Positions 8,590 to 17,617 of a DNA stretch of 64,000 nucleotides are shown in pieces. Every line of letters begins with the position of its first letter. The stretch's first letter is position 1. The notes below the pieces were generated by a model. That model was not told the origin of the DNA, did no database searches, and saw only the letters and a list, made by a program, of their open reading frames with translations. Source of the stretch: Micromonospora sp. WMMD1082. GTDB taxonomy: Bacteria; Actinomycetota; Actinomycetes; Mycobacteriales; Micromonosporaceae. The position numbers were made by a program, and so were the translations under genes. The stretch lies in contig NZ_JARUBM010000002.1 in the NCBI RefSeq assembly GCF_029626175.1, forward strand, positions 5,535,001 through 5,599,000. Reading direction: 5' to 3'.

Positions 8590-9464
8590 CCGCCGCCGAC
8601 CCGCACTGGCCGGTCGCGGCCGGCGACGATCCGCACCTGCTCGTCGGCGGTACGCCGGTCGCCCGGTACGTGCTCGCTCGCGACCTCGACGCGACGCACG
8701 GGCCCCGGCCCTACCTGCACCCGGTGCGCACGCTGGCCGGCACCCCGGTGACCGATGCGCTGCCCGCCGACCACGTCTGGCACCTCGGTGCCTCGCTGGC
8801 CGTGCAGGACGTCGACGGCACCAACCTCTGGGGCGGGCGGACGTACGTGCGCGACGTCGGGTACACCTGGCGCGCCGACCACGGCCGGATCGTGCACACC
8901 GGATGGGCGCACCGGGCACCCGACCGTCTCGACCACCACCTGCACTGGTGCGACCCCGCCGGGGGGATCCTGCTCGCCGAGCGGCGCACGCTGGCCGCCT
9001 CGGCGGTGCCCGGCCAGGGGAGCGCGTGGCGGCTCGACGTCACCAGCACCCTCACCGCGCCCGACGACCGCGATGTCACGCTGGGCAGCCCGGCCACCAA
9101 CGGCCGCCCCGGCGGGGCCGGCTACGGCGGGTTCTTCTGGCGGGCCGTGGCGGCCGAGCCACCCGAGGTGTTCACCGCCTCGTCCGACGGCGAGGAGGCG
9201 GTCAACGGCGGTGACCAGCCGTGGCTGGCGCTGCGCGGGCGGGCACCGGAGGGTGGGGCGTACACCCTGGTCTTCAGCGGTCTCGGGCCCGGGGACCGGT
9301 GGTTCGTGCGGACCACGATGTACCCGGGGGTCTGCGCGGCCTTCGCCTTCGCCGAGACCGCGACCGTCCCCGCCGGCACCAGCCGGCACGGCCACTACCG
9401 GGTGATCGTCGCCGACGGGACGCTCGACCGCGCCACCGCCGCCGCCCTGACGGACGGACTCTGA
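8586..9464 (+). CDS. PmoA-family (DUF6807) protein
   Basis: 292 residues, all-beta and soluble. Recognisable parts are LPADHVWHLGASLAVQDVDGTNLWGGRTY, a His-rich segment (HTGWAHRAP, DRLDHHLHW), GYGGFFWRA, and the C-terminal PGDRWFVRTTMYPGVCAAF. These match the DUF6807 family, named after methane oxygenase PmoA but found mainly in sugar-catabolism loci, where its chemistry is unknown. GTG start overlaps the previous stop (GTGA). Last gene of the rightward operon. Confidence 0.78.
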   Translation: MTAADPHWPVAAGDDPHLLVGGTPVARYVLARDLDATHGPRPYLHPVRTLAGTPVTDALPADHVWHLGASLAVQDVDGTNLWGGRTYVRDVGYTWRADHGRIVHTGWAHRAPDRLDHHLHWCDPAGGILLAERRTLAASAVPGQGSAWRLDVTSTLTAPDDRDVTLGSPATNGRPGGAGYGGFFWRAVAAEPPEVFTASSDGEEAVNGGDQPWLALRGRAPEGGAYTLVFSGLGPGDRWFVRTTMYPGVCAAFAFAETATVPAGTSRHGHYRVIVADGTLDRATAAALTDGL

Positions 9465-9591
9465 CGGCGCGGAACGGCCCGCGCGGAAACGGTCCGGGGA
9501 GGGTGGCATTACTCCTCGAAAGCGCACTGTCACCCAGGTTTGACAATTCTCGGTGACATCCACGATTGTGGAAGAAATTGCCTCCGGCGCG

Positions 9592-10674
9592 TCAGCCCTG
9601 TGGCTGGCGTACGGAATTCGATGCGTCGCTGACCCGCGAAAGCCCGGCCGGGTCGAGTGGCAGCCCGGCGGGGCCGAGTGGGCGGCAGGACGCCCGGAGG
9701 ACCAGCTCGGTGGGCAGCCGGATGTGAGTGTCGCGTTCGACGCCGGCGATCAGGTCGATGAGCAGGCGCAGCGCCTCGGCGCCCATCCGCTGTATCGGCT
9801 GCATGATCGTGGTCAGCGGCGGGTTGACCAGCGCCGACTCGGGGATGTTGTCGAAGCCGATCACGGACAGGTCGTCGGGCACCCGGATGCCCATGCCCCG
9901 CGCGACGTCCAGCGTGGAGATCGCGGAGAGGTCGTTTCCCGCGAAGACCGCGGTCGGGCGGTCGGGAAGGCTGAGCAACTCCGCCGCCGTGCCGGCGGCA
10001 CTCTCGATCCGGAACCCGCCGACGCGCACGAGTCGCTCGTCCACCGGCACGCCCGCGTCGGCCATGGCCCTGCGGAAGCCCGCCTCACGCAGGCGTGACG
10101 ACTCGAGGTCGGGGCGTCCGCTGATGTGCCCGATGCGGCGATGGCCGAGGGACAACAGATAGCTGGTCGCGAGCACGGCGCCGGCGAAGTTGTCGGAGTC
10201 GACGGTCGGCAGCCCGGAGGGGCCGGTGTGGGGGTCGACGGCCACCACGTGGAATCCCTGCTTGGTCTCCACCACGGTCGGCGTGACGATCACGGCCCCG
10301 TCGATGAGCGTTCCGGACAGCCGGGCCAGCGAGCGGCGTTCCCAGCCGACGGCCGCTCCGGCGCCGTCGCCGGCGGAGTAGGCCAGCAGCTGGTAGCCGG
10401 TGCCGGCGACCTCGGTGGACGCGCCCTTGAGCAGCTCGGTCGAGAACGGCTCGAACTCGGCGACCAGGATGCCCAGCACGTTCGTGCGGTGGCTGCGCAG
10501 GCTCTGCGCCCCCAGGCTGGCCTCGTACCCGAGTTGGCGGATGACCTGCTGGACTCGCTCCACGGTCGCTTGCGCCACGCCGTACCTGCCGTTGACAACC
10601 TTGGACACGGTTGCCACGGAGACGCCGGCGGTGCGGGCCACGTCCGACATCTTGACACGCTGCGGGAACACCAC
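9592..10674 (-). CDS. LacI-family regulator of the oligosaccharide (GH3) locus
   Basis: 360 residues from the GTG at 10674. The helix-turn-helix reads MSDVARTAGVSVATVSKVV, followed by the hinge GAQSLRSHRTNVLG and a complete sensor domain (IDGAVIVTPTV, VFAGNDLSAI, VIGFDNIPES). The frame stays open to 10746, but a start there would put the operator-like palindrome (10718-10733) and the -35 of the divergent promoter inside the coding region, so a start at 10674, 10671 or the ATG at 10650 is preferred. No clear ribosome site separates these choices. It is divergent from the ABC importer and most likely represses it. Confidence 0.9.
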   Translation of the reverse strand: MVFPQRVKMSDVARTAGVSVATVSKVVNGRYGVAQATVERVQQVIRQLGYEASLGAQSLRSHRTNVLGILVAEFEPFSTELLKGASTEVAGTGYQLLAYSAGDGAGAAVGWERRSLARLSGTLIDGAVIVTPTVVETKQGFHVVAVDPHTGPSGLPTVDSDNFAGAVLATSYLLSLGHRRIGHISGRPDLESSRLREAGFRRAMADAGVPVDERLVRVGGFRIESAAGTAAELLSLPDRPTAVFAGNDLSAISTLDVARGMGIRVPDDLSVIGFDNIPESALVNPPLTTIMQPIQRMGAEALRLLIDLIAGVERDTHIRLPTELVLRASCRPLGPAGLPLDPAGLSRVSDASNSVRQPQG

Positions 10675-10717
10675 GTTGATGATGATAGAGGGCCATCCGG
10701 CCCTGATCGCAGGCGAG

Positions 10718-10733
10718 TCGAAAACGTTATCGA
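10718..10733. promoter_or_regulatory. 16-bp palindrome with AACGTT core, LacI operator candidate
   Basis: TCGAAAACGTTATCGA is a palindrome with one mismatched pair (positions 5 and 12). It lies between the divergent LacI and binding-protein genes, seven bases before the TTGACA at 10740. This is where a repressor of the importer operon would be expected. Confidence 0.5.
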
Positions 10734-10739
10734 CACCGA

Positions 10740-10767
10740 TTGACACAGGGTTACGTGGCTGTAAAAC
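10740..10767 (+). promoter_or_regulatory. sigma70-like promoter of the second sugar importer operon
   Basis: TTGACA at 10740-10745 and TAAAAC at 10762-10767 with a 16-bp spacer. The expected transcript start is about 40 bp before the binding-protein ATG, which has CGAGGAGA as ribosome site. Confidence 0.5.
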
Positions 10768-10812
10768 TCGCCGTCAGGCCGAGCACCCGACTAACTAGTC
10801 GAGGAGACACCG

Positions 10813-12123
10813 ATGGCTATAAAGCGTCGTGCAACCACCTTCCTAGCACTATCCCTTACCACAGCACTGCTCGCCGCCGGATGCGGCGGCGGCGGCGAGA
10901 GCGAGGCTCCCCCCGAGGAGGATCTGTTCAAGAACCCGGTGACGCTGACCTGGTGGCACAACGCCTCCCAGGACGGGCCGGGCAAGGATTACTGGACGAA
11001 GGTCGCCAAGGACTTCTCCGATCTCCACCCGACCGTCACGATCGAGGTCGAGGGGATCGAGACCAACCAGTTGCAGCGCACCCGGCTCCCCGCCGCGCTG
11101 CTGAGCAACGACCCGCCGGACATCTTCCAGTCCTGGGGCGGCGGTGAGATCCGCGAGCAGGTGGAGGCCGACTACCTCAAGGACATCACCGAGCAGGCCA
11201 AGGCCGAGATCGAGAACATCGGCGGCGCCACCGAGATCTGGGCGGTGGACGGCAAGCAGTACGGCCTGCCGTACCGGATGGGCATCGAGGGCATCTGGTA
11301 CAACAAGGACATGTTCGAGCGGGCCGGCATCGCCGCACCGCCGACCACGTTCGACGAGCTGAACGACGCCGTCACCAAGCTCAAGGCGATCAACGTCATC
11401 CCGATCGCCGTCGGCGCCGGTGACAAGTGGCCCGCCGCGCACTGGTGGTACAACTTCGCGCTGCGCGCCTGCTCGGTCGACACCCTGCGGAAGGCGTCGC
11501 TCGAGACCGTCTTCGACGACGAGTGCTTCGTGAAGGCCGGCCAGGACCTGAAGACCTTCATCGACACCGAGCCGTTCCAGCGGAACTTCATCGCCACGCC
11601 GGGTCAGAACGACCCGACCAGCGCCAACGGCCTGCTCGCCAACGGCAAGGCCGCGATGGAGCTGATGGGTGACTGGAACCGGGGCACCCTGGACACCGTC
11701 ACCACCGACAAGGAGGCGCTCGCCGGGTTCCTCGGCTGGTTCCCGGTGCCGGCGATCGCCGGGTCCGCGGGCGACCCGACGGCGGCCCTCGGCGGTGGCG
11801 ACGGCTTCTCCTGTGCCAAGAACGCCCCGGCCGAGTGCGTCGAGTTCCTGAAGTACCTCGTCAGCCCCGAGGTGCAGAAGGGCTACGCCGCGACCGGCAC
11901 CGGCCTGCCGGTCGCCAAGGGTGCCGAGGACGGCGTCCAGGATCCCGCCCTGCGGTCCATCCTGGAGGCCACCACCGGCGCGACGTACGTGCAGCTCTGG
12001 CTGGACACGGCCTTCGGCAGCACCGTCGGCAACGCGATGAACGACGCGATCGTCGCCATCTTCGCGGGCAACGGCACCCCCGAGCAGGTTGTCGAGGCCA
12101 TGAAGGCGGCCGCGCGCAAGTGA
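10813..12123 (+). CDS. sugar ABC transporter substrate-binding lipoprotein
   Basis: 436 residues. A short signal peptide (KRR, hydrophobic core) ends in a lipobox with Cys24 (LAAGC), followed by a Gly-rich linker. The mature protein starts with VTLTWWHNASQDG and shows PPDIFQSWGGGE and GIEGIWYNKDMFERAGI, typical of family 1 sugar receptors. Similarity in order to xylobiose/cellobiose-type receptors together with the GH3 gene four places on suggests uptake of beta-linked oligosaccharides, but the ligand is inferred. It starts 68 bp from the palindrome bound by the divergent regulator. Confidence 0.92.
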   Translation: MAIKRRATTFLALSLTTALLAAGCGGGGESEAPPEEDLFKNPVTLTWWHNASQDGPGKDYWTKVAKDFSDLHPTVTIEVEGIETNQLQRTRLPAALLSNDPPDIFQSWGGGEIREQVEADYLKDITEQAKAEIENIGGATEIWAVDGKQYGLPYRMGIEGIWYNKDMFERAGIAAPPTTFDELNDAVTKLKAINVIPIAVGAGDKWPAAHWWYNFALRACSVDTLRKASLETVFDDECFVKAGQDLKTFIDTEPFQRNFIATPGQNDPTSANGLLANGKAAMELMGDWNRGTLDTVTTDKEALAGFLGWFPVPAIAGSAGDPTAALGGGDGFSCAKNAPAECVEFLKYLVSPEVQKGYAATGTGLPVAKGAEDGVQDPALRSILEATTGATYVQLWLDTAFGSTVGNAMNDAIVAIFAGNGTPEQVVEAMKAAARK

Positions 12124-13115
12124 CGTCGACCAACCCCACCCTGGACCTCGCCGGCGGCGCATCCGCGCCGCCGGCGGGCCTCCGGCCTGCCCGGCGTTCG
12201 GACCGGGCCGCCGAGACCCGACGCAAGTGGTACGAGATCATCGGGCTCACGACACCCGCAGTGGCCGTCTACGTGATGTTCGTGCTGGTACCGATGGGCT
12301 TCGCGTTCTACTACAGCCTCTACCGGTGGCGTGGGGTCGGACCGCCCACGGACTTCGTCGGCTTCGACAACTACGTCCTCGCCTTCCAGGATCCGATCTT
12401 CCTCGACGCGTTGCGCAACAACGCCATCATCGTCTTCGGGTCGCTGCTGATTCAGGGGCCGATCGCTCTCGGCGTGGCCCTGCTGCTCAACCGCAACTTC
12501 CGCGGGCGCACCGTGTTCCGCCTGCTGGCCTTCGTGCCGTACGTGCTCGCCGAGGTCACCGTCGGCATCATGTGGAAGCTGCTGCTGGCCGACGCCGGCA
12601 CGGTCAACGCGATGCTGGAGTCGATCGGGCTGGGCAGCGTCGTGCAGGCGTGGCTCGCCGACCTCGACCTCGTCATCTGGACGCTGCTGTTCATCCTCAC
12701 CTGGAAGTACGTCGGCTTCGCCATCATCCTGCTGCTCGCCGGCCTGTCGAACGTGCCGCAGGAGCTCAACGAGGCCGCCGCCATCGACGGTGCGAGCTGG
12801 TGGCAGACCCAGCGTCACGTGACGCTTCCGCTGCTGGGCCCGACGATCCGGATCTGGATGTTCCTGTCCATGATCGGCTCGCTGCAGGTCTTCGACGTGA
12901 TCTGGGTGACCTCGGTGCCCGCCGTCCGGTCGCTCGGTGCGTCGGCCACCATGGCGACGTACATGGTGGACAACGGGTTCTTCGCCCGGCTGTGGGGCTA
13001 CGGCAACGCGGTGGCGGTCATCCTCTTCGCCATCTCGTTCGTCGCGGCGCTGCTGTTCCAGCGCTTCTTCCTCCGCCGTGACATCCAGGGCGCCATCACC
13101 AGAAGGGCAAACTGA
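12120..13115 (+). CDS. sugar ABC transporter permease (MalF type)
   Basis: 331 residues; GTG start overlaps the receptor stop (GTGA). A basic cytoplasmic N-terminus (~35 residues) precedes six membrane segments. The EAA loop is EAAAIDGASWWQTQRHVTLP. No ATPase gene is in the locus, as with the first importer. Confidence 0.92.
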   Translation: MTSTNPTLDLAGGASAPPAGLRPARRSDRAAETRRKWYEIIGLTTPAVAVYVMFVLVPMGFAFYYSLYRWRGVGPPTDFVGFDNYVLAFQDPIFLDALRNNAIIVFGSLLIQGPIALGVALLLNRNFRGRTVFRLLAFVPYVLAEVTVGIMWKLLLADAGTVNAMLESIGLGSVVQAWLADLDLVIWTLLFILTWKYVGFAIILLLAGLSNVPQELNEAAAIDGASWWQTQRHVTLPLLGPTIRIWMFLSMIGSLQVFDVIWVTSVPAVRSLGASATMATYMVDNGFFARLWGYGNAVAVILFAISFVAALLFQRFFLRRDIQGAITRRAN

Positions 13116-13117
13116 TC

Positions 13118-13978
13118 GTGACCGCGAACGCCGTCCTGTCCCCGCGCGCCAAGCGCCGCCCGGTGCCGTGGGGCAACCCGCTCACCTACGCGCTGGCGCT
13201 CGCGGTCGCGGCCGTGTCGATCGCCCCGGTGGTCTACGTGATCATCGGTGGGTTCCGCACCACTCCGCAGATCGTCGCGGACCCGGCCGCGCTGCCCGAC
13301 CCGTGGGTGGTGGACAACTACGTCCGGGTGCTGACGCAGAGCAACTTCTGGCGGCAGGCGTTCAACAGCGCGGTGGTCTCCCTGGGTACGACGCTCGGCG
13401 TCGTGATGCTCGGGGTCAGCGCCGCGTACGTGCTCGCCCGGTACACCTTCCGTGGGCGTGAGGTGCTCTACACCTTCTTCACGCTCGGCCTGCTCTTCCC
13501 GGCCGGTGCGGCGATCCTGCCGCTCTACCTCATGCTGCGCGACCTCAACCTGATCAACTCGTACTACGCGGTGATCCTGCCGCAGATCGCCTTCGCGTTG
13601 CCGCTGACGATCGTGATCCTGCGACCGTTCCTCGCCGCCATTCCCCGTGAGCTGGAGGACGCGGCCGCGATCGACGGTACCGGTCGGATCGGCTTCCTCT
13701 GGCGCATCATGCTGCCCCTGTCCCGGCCGGCGCTGGTCACCGTCGGAATCCTCGCGTTCGTCACGAGTTGGAACGCCTTCCTCCTGCCGCTGCTCGTGCT
13801 CGGCGACGCCAGCCTGCACACCCTGCCGCTGGGCGTGCAGAACTTCTCCAGCCAGTACACCTCCGACACGGCGGGCATCCTGGCCTTCACGTCGCTGGCA
13901 ATGTTGCCCGCGCTAGTTTTCTTCACGTTCGCCGAGAAGCAGATCGTCGGTGGCCTGCAGGGCGCCGTCAAGGGCTGA
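13118..13978 (+). CDS. sugar ABC transporter permease (MalG type)
   Basis: 286 residues, six membrane segments, EAA-type loop EDAAAIDGTGRIGFLWRIML with Asp in place of the first Ala, and the usual C-terminal IVGGLQGAVKG. The GTG start is two bases after the previous stop. Forms the second half of the pore with the preceding gene. Confidence 0.92.
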   Translation: MTANAVLSPRAKRRPVPWGNPLTYALALAVAAVSIAPVVYVIIGGFRTTPQIVADPAALPDPWVVDNYVRVLTQSNFWRQAFNSAVVSLGTTLGVVMLGVSAAYVLARYTFRGREVLYTFFTLGLLFPAGAAILPLYLMLRDLNLINSYYAVILPQIAFALPLTIVILRPFLAAIPRELEDAAAIDGTGRIGFLWRIMLPLSRPALVTVGILAFVTSWNAFLLPLLVLGDASLHTLPLGVQNFSSQYTSDTAGILAFTSLAMLPALVFFTFAEKQIVGGLQGAVKG

Positions 13979-14014
13979 GCGGCAGCGGCACCAGCAACAG
14001 AGGGGTAGCACAGC

Positions 14015-16369
14015 ATGACTGAGGTCCACGAAGTCGTGGGCGGGCCGGCACCGGTGTCGGCCCCAACAGGTCCGGGTCAGGACCGGCCCGTCCGACCCGA
14101 CCGGCCCGAGCGGTATGGGCCAGCGGGCGAGGCGCGCGTACGGGAACTGCTCGGTCGGATGACGATCGAGGAGAAGGTCGCGCAGCTCGTCGGCTTCTGG
14201 GAGAAGGGTGAGGGCGAGGCCGTCGCACCGTTGCAGGGCGAGTTCGGCGACATCGGCCAGCTCGAGGAGTTCTCCCGGCACGGACTCGGCCACCTCACCC
14301 GCGCCTACGGCACCCGCCCCGTCGACGCCGCAGCGCGGGCGTCCTGGCTGTGGAAGTTCCAGGCGGACCTGGTGACGGGCACCCGGCTCGGCATACCGGC
14401 GATCGTGCACGAGGAGTGCCTCACCGGCCTCTCGGCCTGGAAGGCCGCCACCTTCCCCACCCCGCTGGCGTGGGGAGCCGCCTTCGATCCCGACCTGGTC
14501 ACCGAGATGGCCGCGGCCATCGGGGCGTCGATGCGGGCACTCGGCATCCACCAGGGTCTCTCCCCGGTGCTCGACGTGATCCGTGACCCGCGCTGGGGCC
14601 GGGTCGACGAGTGCATTGCCGAGGACCCGTACCTGGTCGGCACCATCGGCACGTCGTACGTCCGTGGCCTGCAGTCCCAGGGCGTGCACGCCACGCTGAA
14701 GCACTTCGTCGGTTACTCCGCCTCGCGCGCCGGGCGCAACTTCGCCCCGGTGCACGCCGGCCCCCGGGAGCTGGCCGACGTGCTGCTCCCGCCGTTCGAG
14801 ATGGCGATCCTCGACGGCGACGCGCGCTCCGTGATGCACTCGTACGCCGAGATCGACGGGGTGCCCGTGGCCGCCGATCCGACGTTGCTGACCGGTGTGC
14901 TGCACGACCGGTGGGGCTTCGACGGCACGGTGGTGGCCGACTACTTCGGCGTGGCGTTCCTCAACCTCCTGCACCACGTCGCCGGCGACCACGCGCAGGC
15001 GGCCGTGCAGGCGCTGACCGCCGGTGTCGACATCGAGCTGCCGACCGGCGACGCCTACCTGACCCTGGCCGAGACGGTGCGGGCCGGCAAGCTCGACGAG
15101 TCCCTCGTCGACCGGGCGGTGCTGCGGGTGCTGCGCCAGAAGCTGGAACTCGGGCTGCTCGACGCCACCTTCACCGACGAGCCGCCGCAGGCGGTCGACC
15201 TCGACTCGCCCGAGCACCGCGCGATCGCCCGCCGCCTGGCGGAGGAGTCGCTCGTCCTGGTCGCCAACCAGGGCGCCCTGCCGCTGCCCGCCGGCCGGCG
15301 GATGGCGGTCATCGGCCCGAACGCCGACCGGCAGAGTGCGCTCTTCGGCTGCTACTCCTTCCTCAACCACGTCCTGGTCCAGCACCCCGACGTGGAGACC
15401 GGCATCGCGGTGCCGACGGTGCTCGACGCGGTACGCGACGAGTTCGGCGGCGATCTCGTCAGCTGGGCGCGCGGTTGTGCCGTGGACGACGACGACCGGT
15501 CCGGCTTCGACGAGGCGGTCGAGGCGGCCACCGCCGCGGACGTCGCCGTCCTGGTCGTCGGCGACCACGCCGGTCTCTTCGGGCGTGGCACGGTCGGCGA
15601 GGGCTGTGACCGGGACGACCTGGCGCTGCCCGGCGTCCAACGCGACCTGGTCGAGGCGGTGCTGGCGACGGGTACGCCGGTCGTCCTGGTGCTGCTCACC
15701 GGCCGGCCGTACGCGGTCGACTGGGCGCTGGCCCGGTGCGCGGCGGTGGTGCAGACGTTCTTCCCCGGTGAGGAGGGCGCCGGCGCGATCGCGGGCGTGC
15801 TCTCCGGGCGGGTCAACCCGTCGGGCCGGCTGCCGGTCAGCCTGCCCCGCTCGGCGGGGGCGCAACCGTACTCCTACCTGCATCCCACGCTCGGCGAGGG
15901 CAACGAGGTGACCAACCTGCCGTCGACGCCCGCGGCGCCCTTCGGCCACGGACTGTCCTACACGACGTTCGAGTACGCCGACCTGACGGTGCCCGCCACG
16001 GTGCCGACCGACGGGGCGCTGCAGGTGACCGTACGCGTCACCAACACCGGTGCGGTCGCCGGCGACGACGTGGTCCAGCTCTACGGCCGTGACCTGGTGG
16101 CCTCGGTGACCCGACCGGTGGCGCAGCTGCTCGGATACCACCGGCTCCACCTGGAGCCGGGCCAGTCGGCCACGGTCGAGCTGACGGTGCCCACCACCCG
16201 CCTGGCCTTCTCCGACCGGACGCTCACCCGGGTCGTGGAACCCGGTGACGTCGAACTCTGGGTCGGCACCAGCGCCCACCGGCACGCCCAGGCCCGGACC
16301 ACCCTCACCGGCGACACCACCCCGGTCACCACCGCCTCCCCCCGCTGGACGACCTCCCAGGTCAGCTGA
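14015..16369 (+). CDS. glycoside hydrolase family 3 beta-glycosidase (xylosidase/glucosidase type)
   Basis: 784 residues, with no signal peptide, so probably cytoplasmic. Order: GH3 barrel (substrate-binding TLKHFVGYSASRAGRN, nucleophile Asp309 in GTVVADYFGV), the (alpha/beta)6 sandwich domain (ESLVLVANQGALPLP, VIGPNADR, FFPGEEG), and a C-terminal fibronectin-III-like domain (VTVRVTNTGAVAGDDVVQLY). It would split beta-linked oligosaccharides delivered by the preceding ABC importer, releasing terminal xylose or glucose. Expressed from the same strand 36 bp behind the permease with GAGGGG as ribosome site. The substrate is undecided between xylo- and gluco-oligosaccharides. Confidence 0.92.
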   Translation: MTEVHEVVGGPAPVSAPTGPGQDRPVRPDRPERYGPAGEARVRELLGRMTIEEKVAQLVGFWEKGEGEAVAPLQGEFGDIGQLEEFSRHGLGHLTRAYGTRPVDAAARASWLWKFQADLVTGTRLGIPAIVHEECLTGLSAWKAATFPTPLAWGAAFDPDLVTEMAAAIGASMRALGIHQGLSPVLDVIRDPRWGRVDECIAEDPYLVGTIGTSYVRGLQSQGVHATLKHFVGYSASRAGRNFAPVHAGPRELADVLLPPFEMAILDGDARSVMHSYAEIDGVPVAADPTLLTGVLHDRWGFDGTVVADYFGVAFLNLLHHVAGDHAQAAVQALTAGVDIELPTGDAYLTLAETVRAGKLDESLVDRAVLRVLRQKLELGLLDATFTDEPPQAVDLDSPEHRAIARRLAEESLVLVANQGALPLPAGRRMAVIGPNADRQSALFGCYSFLNHVLVQHPDVETGIAVPTVLDAVRDEFGGDLVSWARGCAVDDDDRSGFDEAVEAATAADVAVLVVGDHAGLFGRGTVGEGCDRDDLALPGVQRDLVEAVLATGTPVVLVLLTGRPYAVDWALARCAAVVQTFFPGEEGAGAIAGVLSGRVNPSGRLPVSLPRSAGAQPYSYLHPTLGEGNEVTNLPSTPAAPFGHGLSYTTFEYADLTVPATVPTDGALQVTVRVTNTGAVAGDDVVQLYGRDLVASVTRPVAQLLGYHRLHLEPGQSATVELTVPTTRLAFSDRTLTRVVEPGDVELWVGTSAHRHAQARTTLTGDTTPVTTASPRWTTSQVS

Positions 16370-16382
16370 CCTCCGCACCGGT

Positions 16383-16421
16383 AGATCGTGGTACGTCGCG
16401 GGCCGCGACGTACCACGATCT
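16383..16421. terminator. bidirectional hairpin terminator
   Basis: AGATCGTGGTACGTCGCGG and its exact complement flank a single G, giving a 19-bp perfect stem. It lies in the 59-bp gap between convergent genes (GH3 and YidC). There is no T-tract, as usual in high-GC actinobacteria. Confidence 0.8.
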
Positions 16422-16428
16422 GTGCGGG

Positions 16429-17226
16429 CTACTGCTTGCGCAGCACCCAGGTCTGCTGGCCGAGCGAGAAGAGGTTCGTGATCACCCAGTACATGATCAC
16501 GCCGATCGGGAAGATCAGGCCCGAGACGAGCAGCGAGAACGGGATGCCGTAGAGCATCAGCCGCTGCACCATCTTCTGTTGCGGGTCCTCGGCCCACCCG
16601 GTCCTGAGGATCAGCTGCCGGCTGCTCAGGTACGTCGTCGCGATCATCGCGACGATCAGGACGGCGGCGACCACCTTCACCGTGACGCCCTCGGCGCCGA
16701 GCAGGGCCAGCTCCTGCGCCGAGGAGCGGAAGCTGCCCGCGATGGGCGCGCCGAACAGCGTCGCGGACGACGCGCTGTCGAACTGGGTGACCGTCCAGCC
16801 GTACAGCGTCTTCATGTGCTCCGGCATCGTCGGCTTGAGGTGCCGCAACACGTGGAACAGGCCGAGGAACACCGGAATCTGGACCAGCATCGGCAGGCAG
16901 CCCATCAACGGGTTGGCCTTCTCCGTGCGGTAGAGCTCGACGAGCTTCCGCTGCATGGTCTCCGGGTCGTCCTTGTGCCTCTCCTGAAGTTCCTTGATCC
17001 TCGGCTGCAACGCCTGCATGGCCCGCTGCGACCTGATCTGCTTGACGAAGATCGGAAACAGGACGGCCCGGACGGTGAGCACCAGGAAGACGATGCCCAG
17101 GACCCACGACCAGGTGGTGCCCAGCGTGGCTGCGTCGCCGAACAGCAGTTGCCAGGCGGAGTGCCAGAACAGCAGGATCGCGGAGATGCCTCCGTAGATC
17201 ACCGCCATCAGCGGACTGAAGAACAT
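16429..17226 (-). CDS. yidC: YidC/Oxa1-family membrane protein insertase (paralogue)
   Basis: 265 residues from an ATG preceded by CGAGGGG; a longer frame upstream lacks support. Typical of Gram-positive YidC: a first membrane segment, then IFVKQIRSQRAMQALQPRIK with the conserved Arg region facing the insertion groove, a coiled cytoplasmic helix (KELQERHKDDPETMQRKLVE), MGCLPMLVQIPVFLGLF, and three further membrane segments ending in WVITNLFSLGQQ. It inserts membrane proteins with or without Sec. It is not beside rnpA, rpmH or rsmG, so it is probably a second copy. It sits behind the DUF6412 gene. Confidence 0.9.
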   Translation of the reverse strand: MFFSPLMAVIYGGISAILLFWHSAWQLLFGDAATLGTTWSWVLGIVFLVLTVRAVLFPIFVKQIRSQRAMQALQPRIKELQERHKDDPETMQRKLVELYRTEKANPLMGCLPMLVQIPVFLGLFHVLRHLKPTMPEHMKTLYGWTVTQFDSASSATLFGAPIAGSFRSSAQELALLGAEGVTVKVVAAVLIVAMIATTYLSSRQLILRTGWAEDPQQKMVQRLMLYGIPFSLLVSGLIFPIGVIMYWVITNLFSLGQQTWVLRKQ

Positions 17227-17323
17227 GGATAACCCCTCGACGTACGACCTACGACTGAGAACGAGCAGGAACTTCTCGGCTGCGGTCGCCGTCGAGCGGC
17301 AGGAGAAGAGCGAAGGCGAAGGC

Positions 17324-17605
17324 TCAGGCGACCGCGAGGGTCGTGGTGGGGGCTCGGGGGCGGGCCCGACCGGCAGCGTCGGGGTCGCGATGGCGAGGAA
17401 CGCCGGTACGCCGGGCCCGCTCGCGCAGGACCCGGCGGGTGATCCGCAGGTCGGGATCGACCACCACCTGCGGGAGCAGGGCCGAGGCGGCGAGCACGAC
17501 GGTGAGCAGCACCCCGGTCGCCGCGGCCGTGCCGGACAGCATGCTGGACGCACCCACGTCGGCCAGCACGCCGACGAGGTACCAGAGCACACCGAGCCCG
17601 ATCAC
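17324..17605 (-). CDS. DUF6412-like small membrane protein
   Basis: 93 residues, GTG start. Two membrane segments (about 3-20 and 28-48), then a basic, Arg-rich tail. The pattern matches the small DUF6412 proteins found next to an extra yidC in actinomycetes; function unknown. It is upstream of yidC on the same strand, 97 bp apart. Confidence 0.65.
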   Translation of the reverse strand: MIGLGVLWYLVGVLADVGASSMLSGTAAATGVLLTVVLAASALLPQVVVDPDLRITRRVLRERARRTGVPRHRDPDAAGRARPRAPTTTLAVA

Positions 17606-17617
17606 GGGACAACCATA

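Noticed and set aside
9557..9572. Terminator hairpin TCCAC-GATT-GTGGA
   Set aside because: Five-base stem only, between convergent genes; too weak to list as a feature.
13913..17107. 1064-codon open frame on the minus strand across the GH3 gene
   Set aside because: Antisense shadow of a recognised GH3 enzyme; the translation is His/Arg/Gly-rich without domains, as expected for GC-rich antisense frames.
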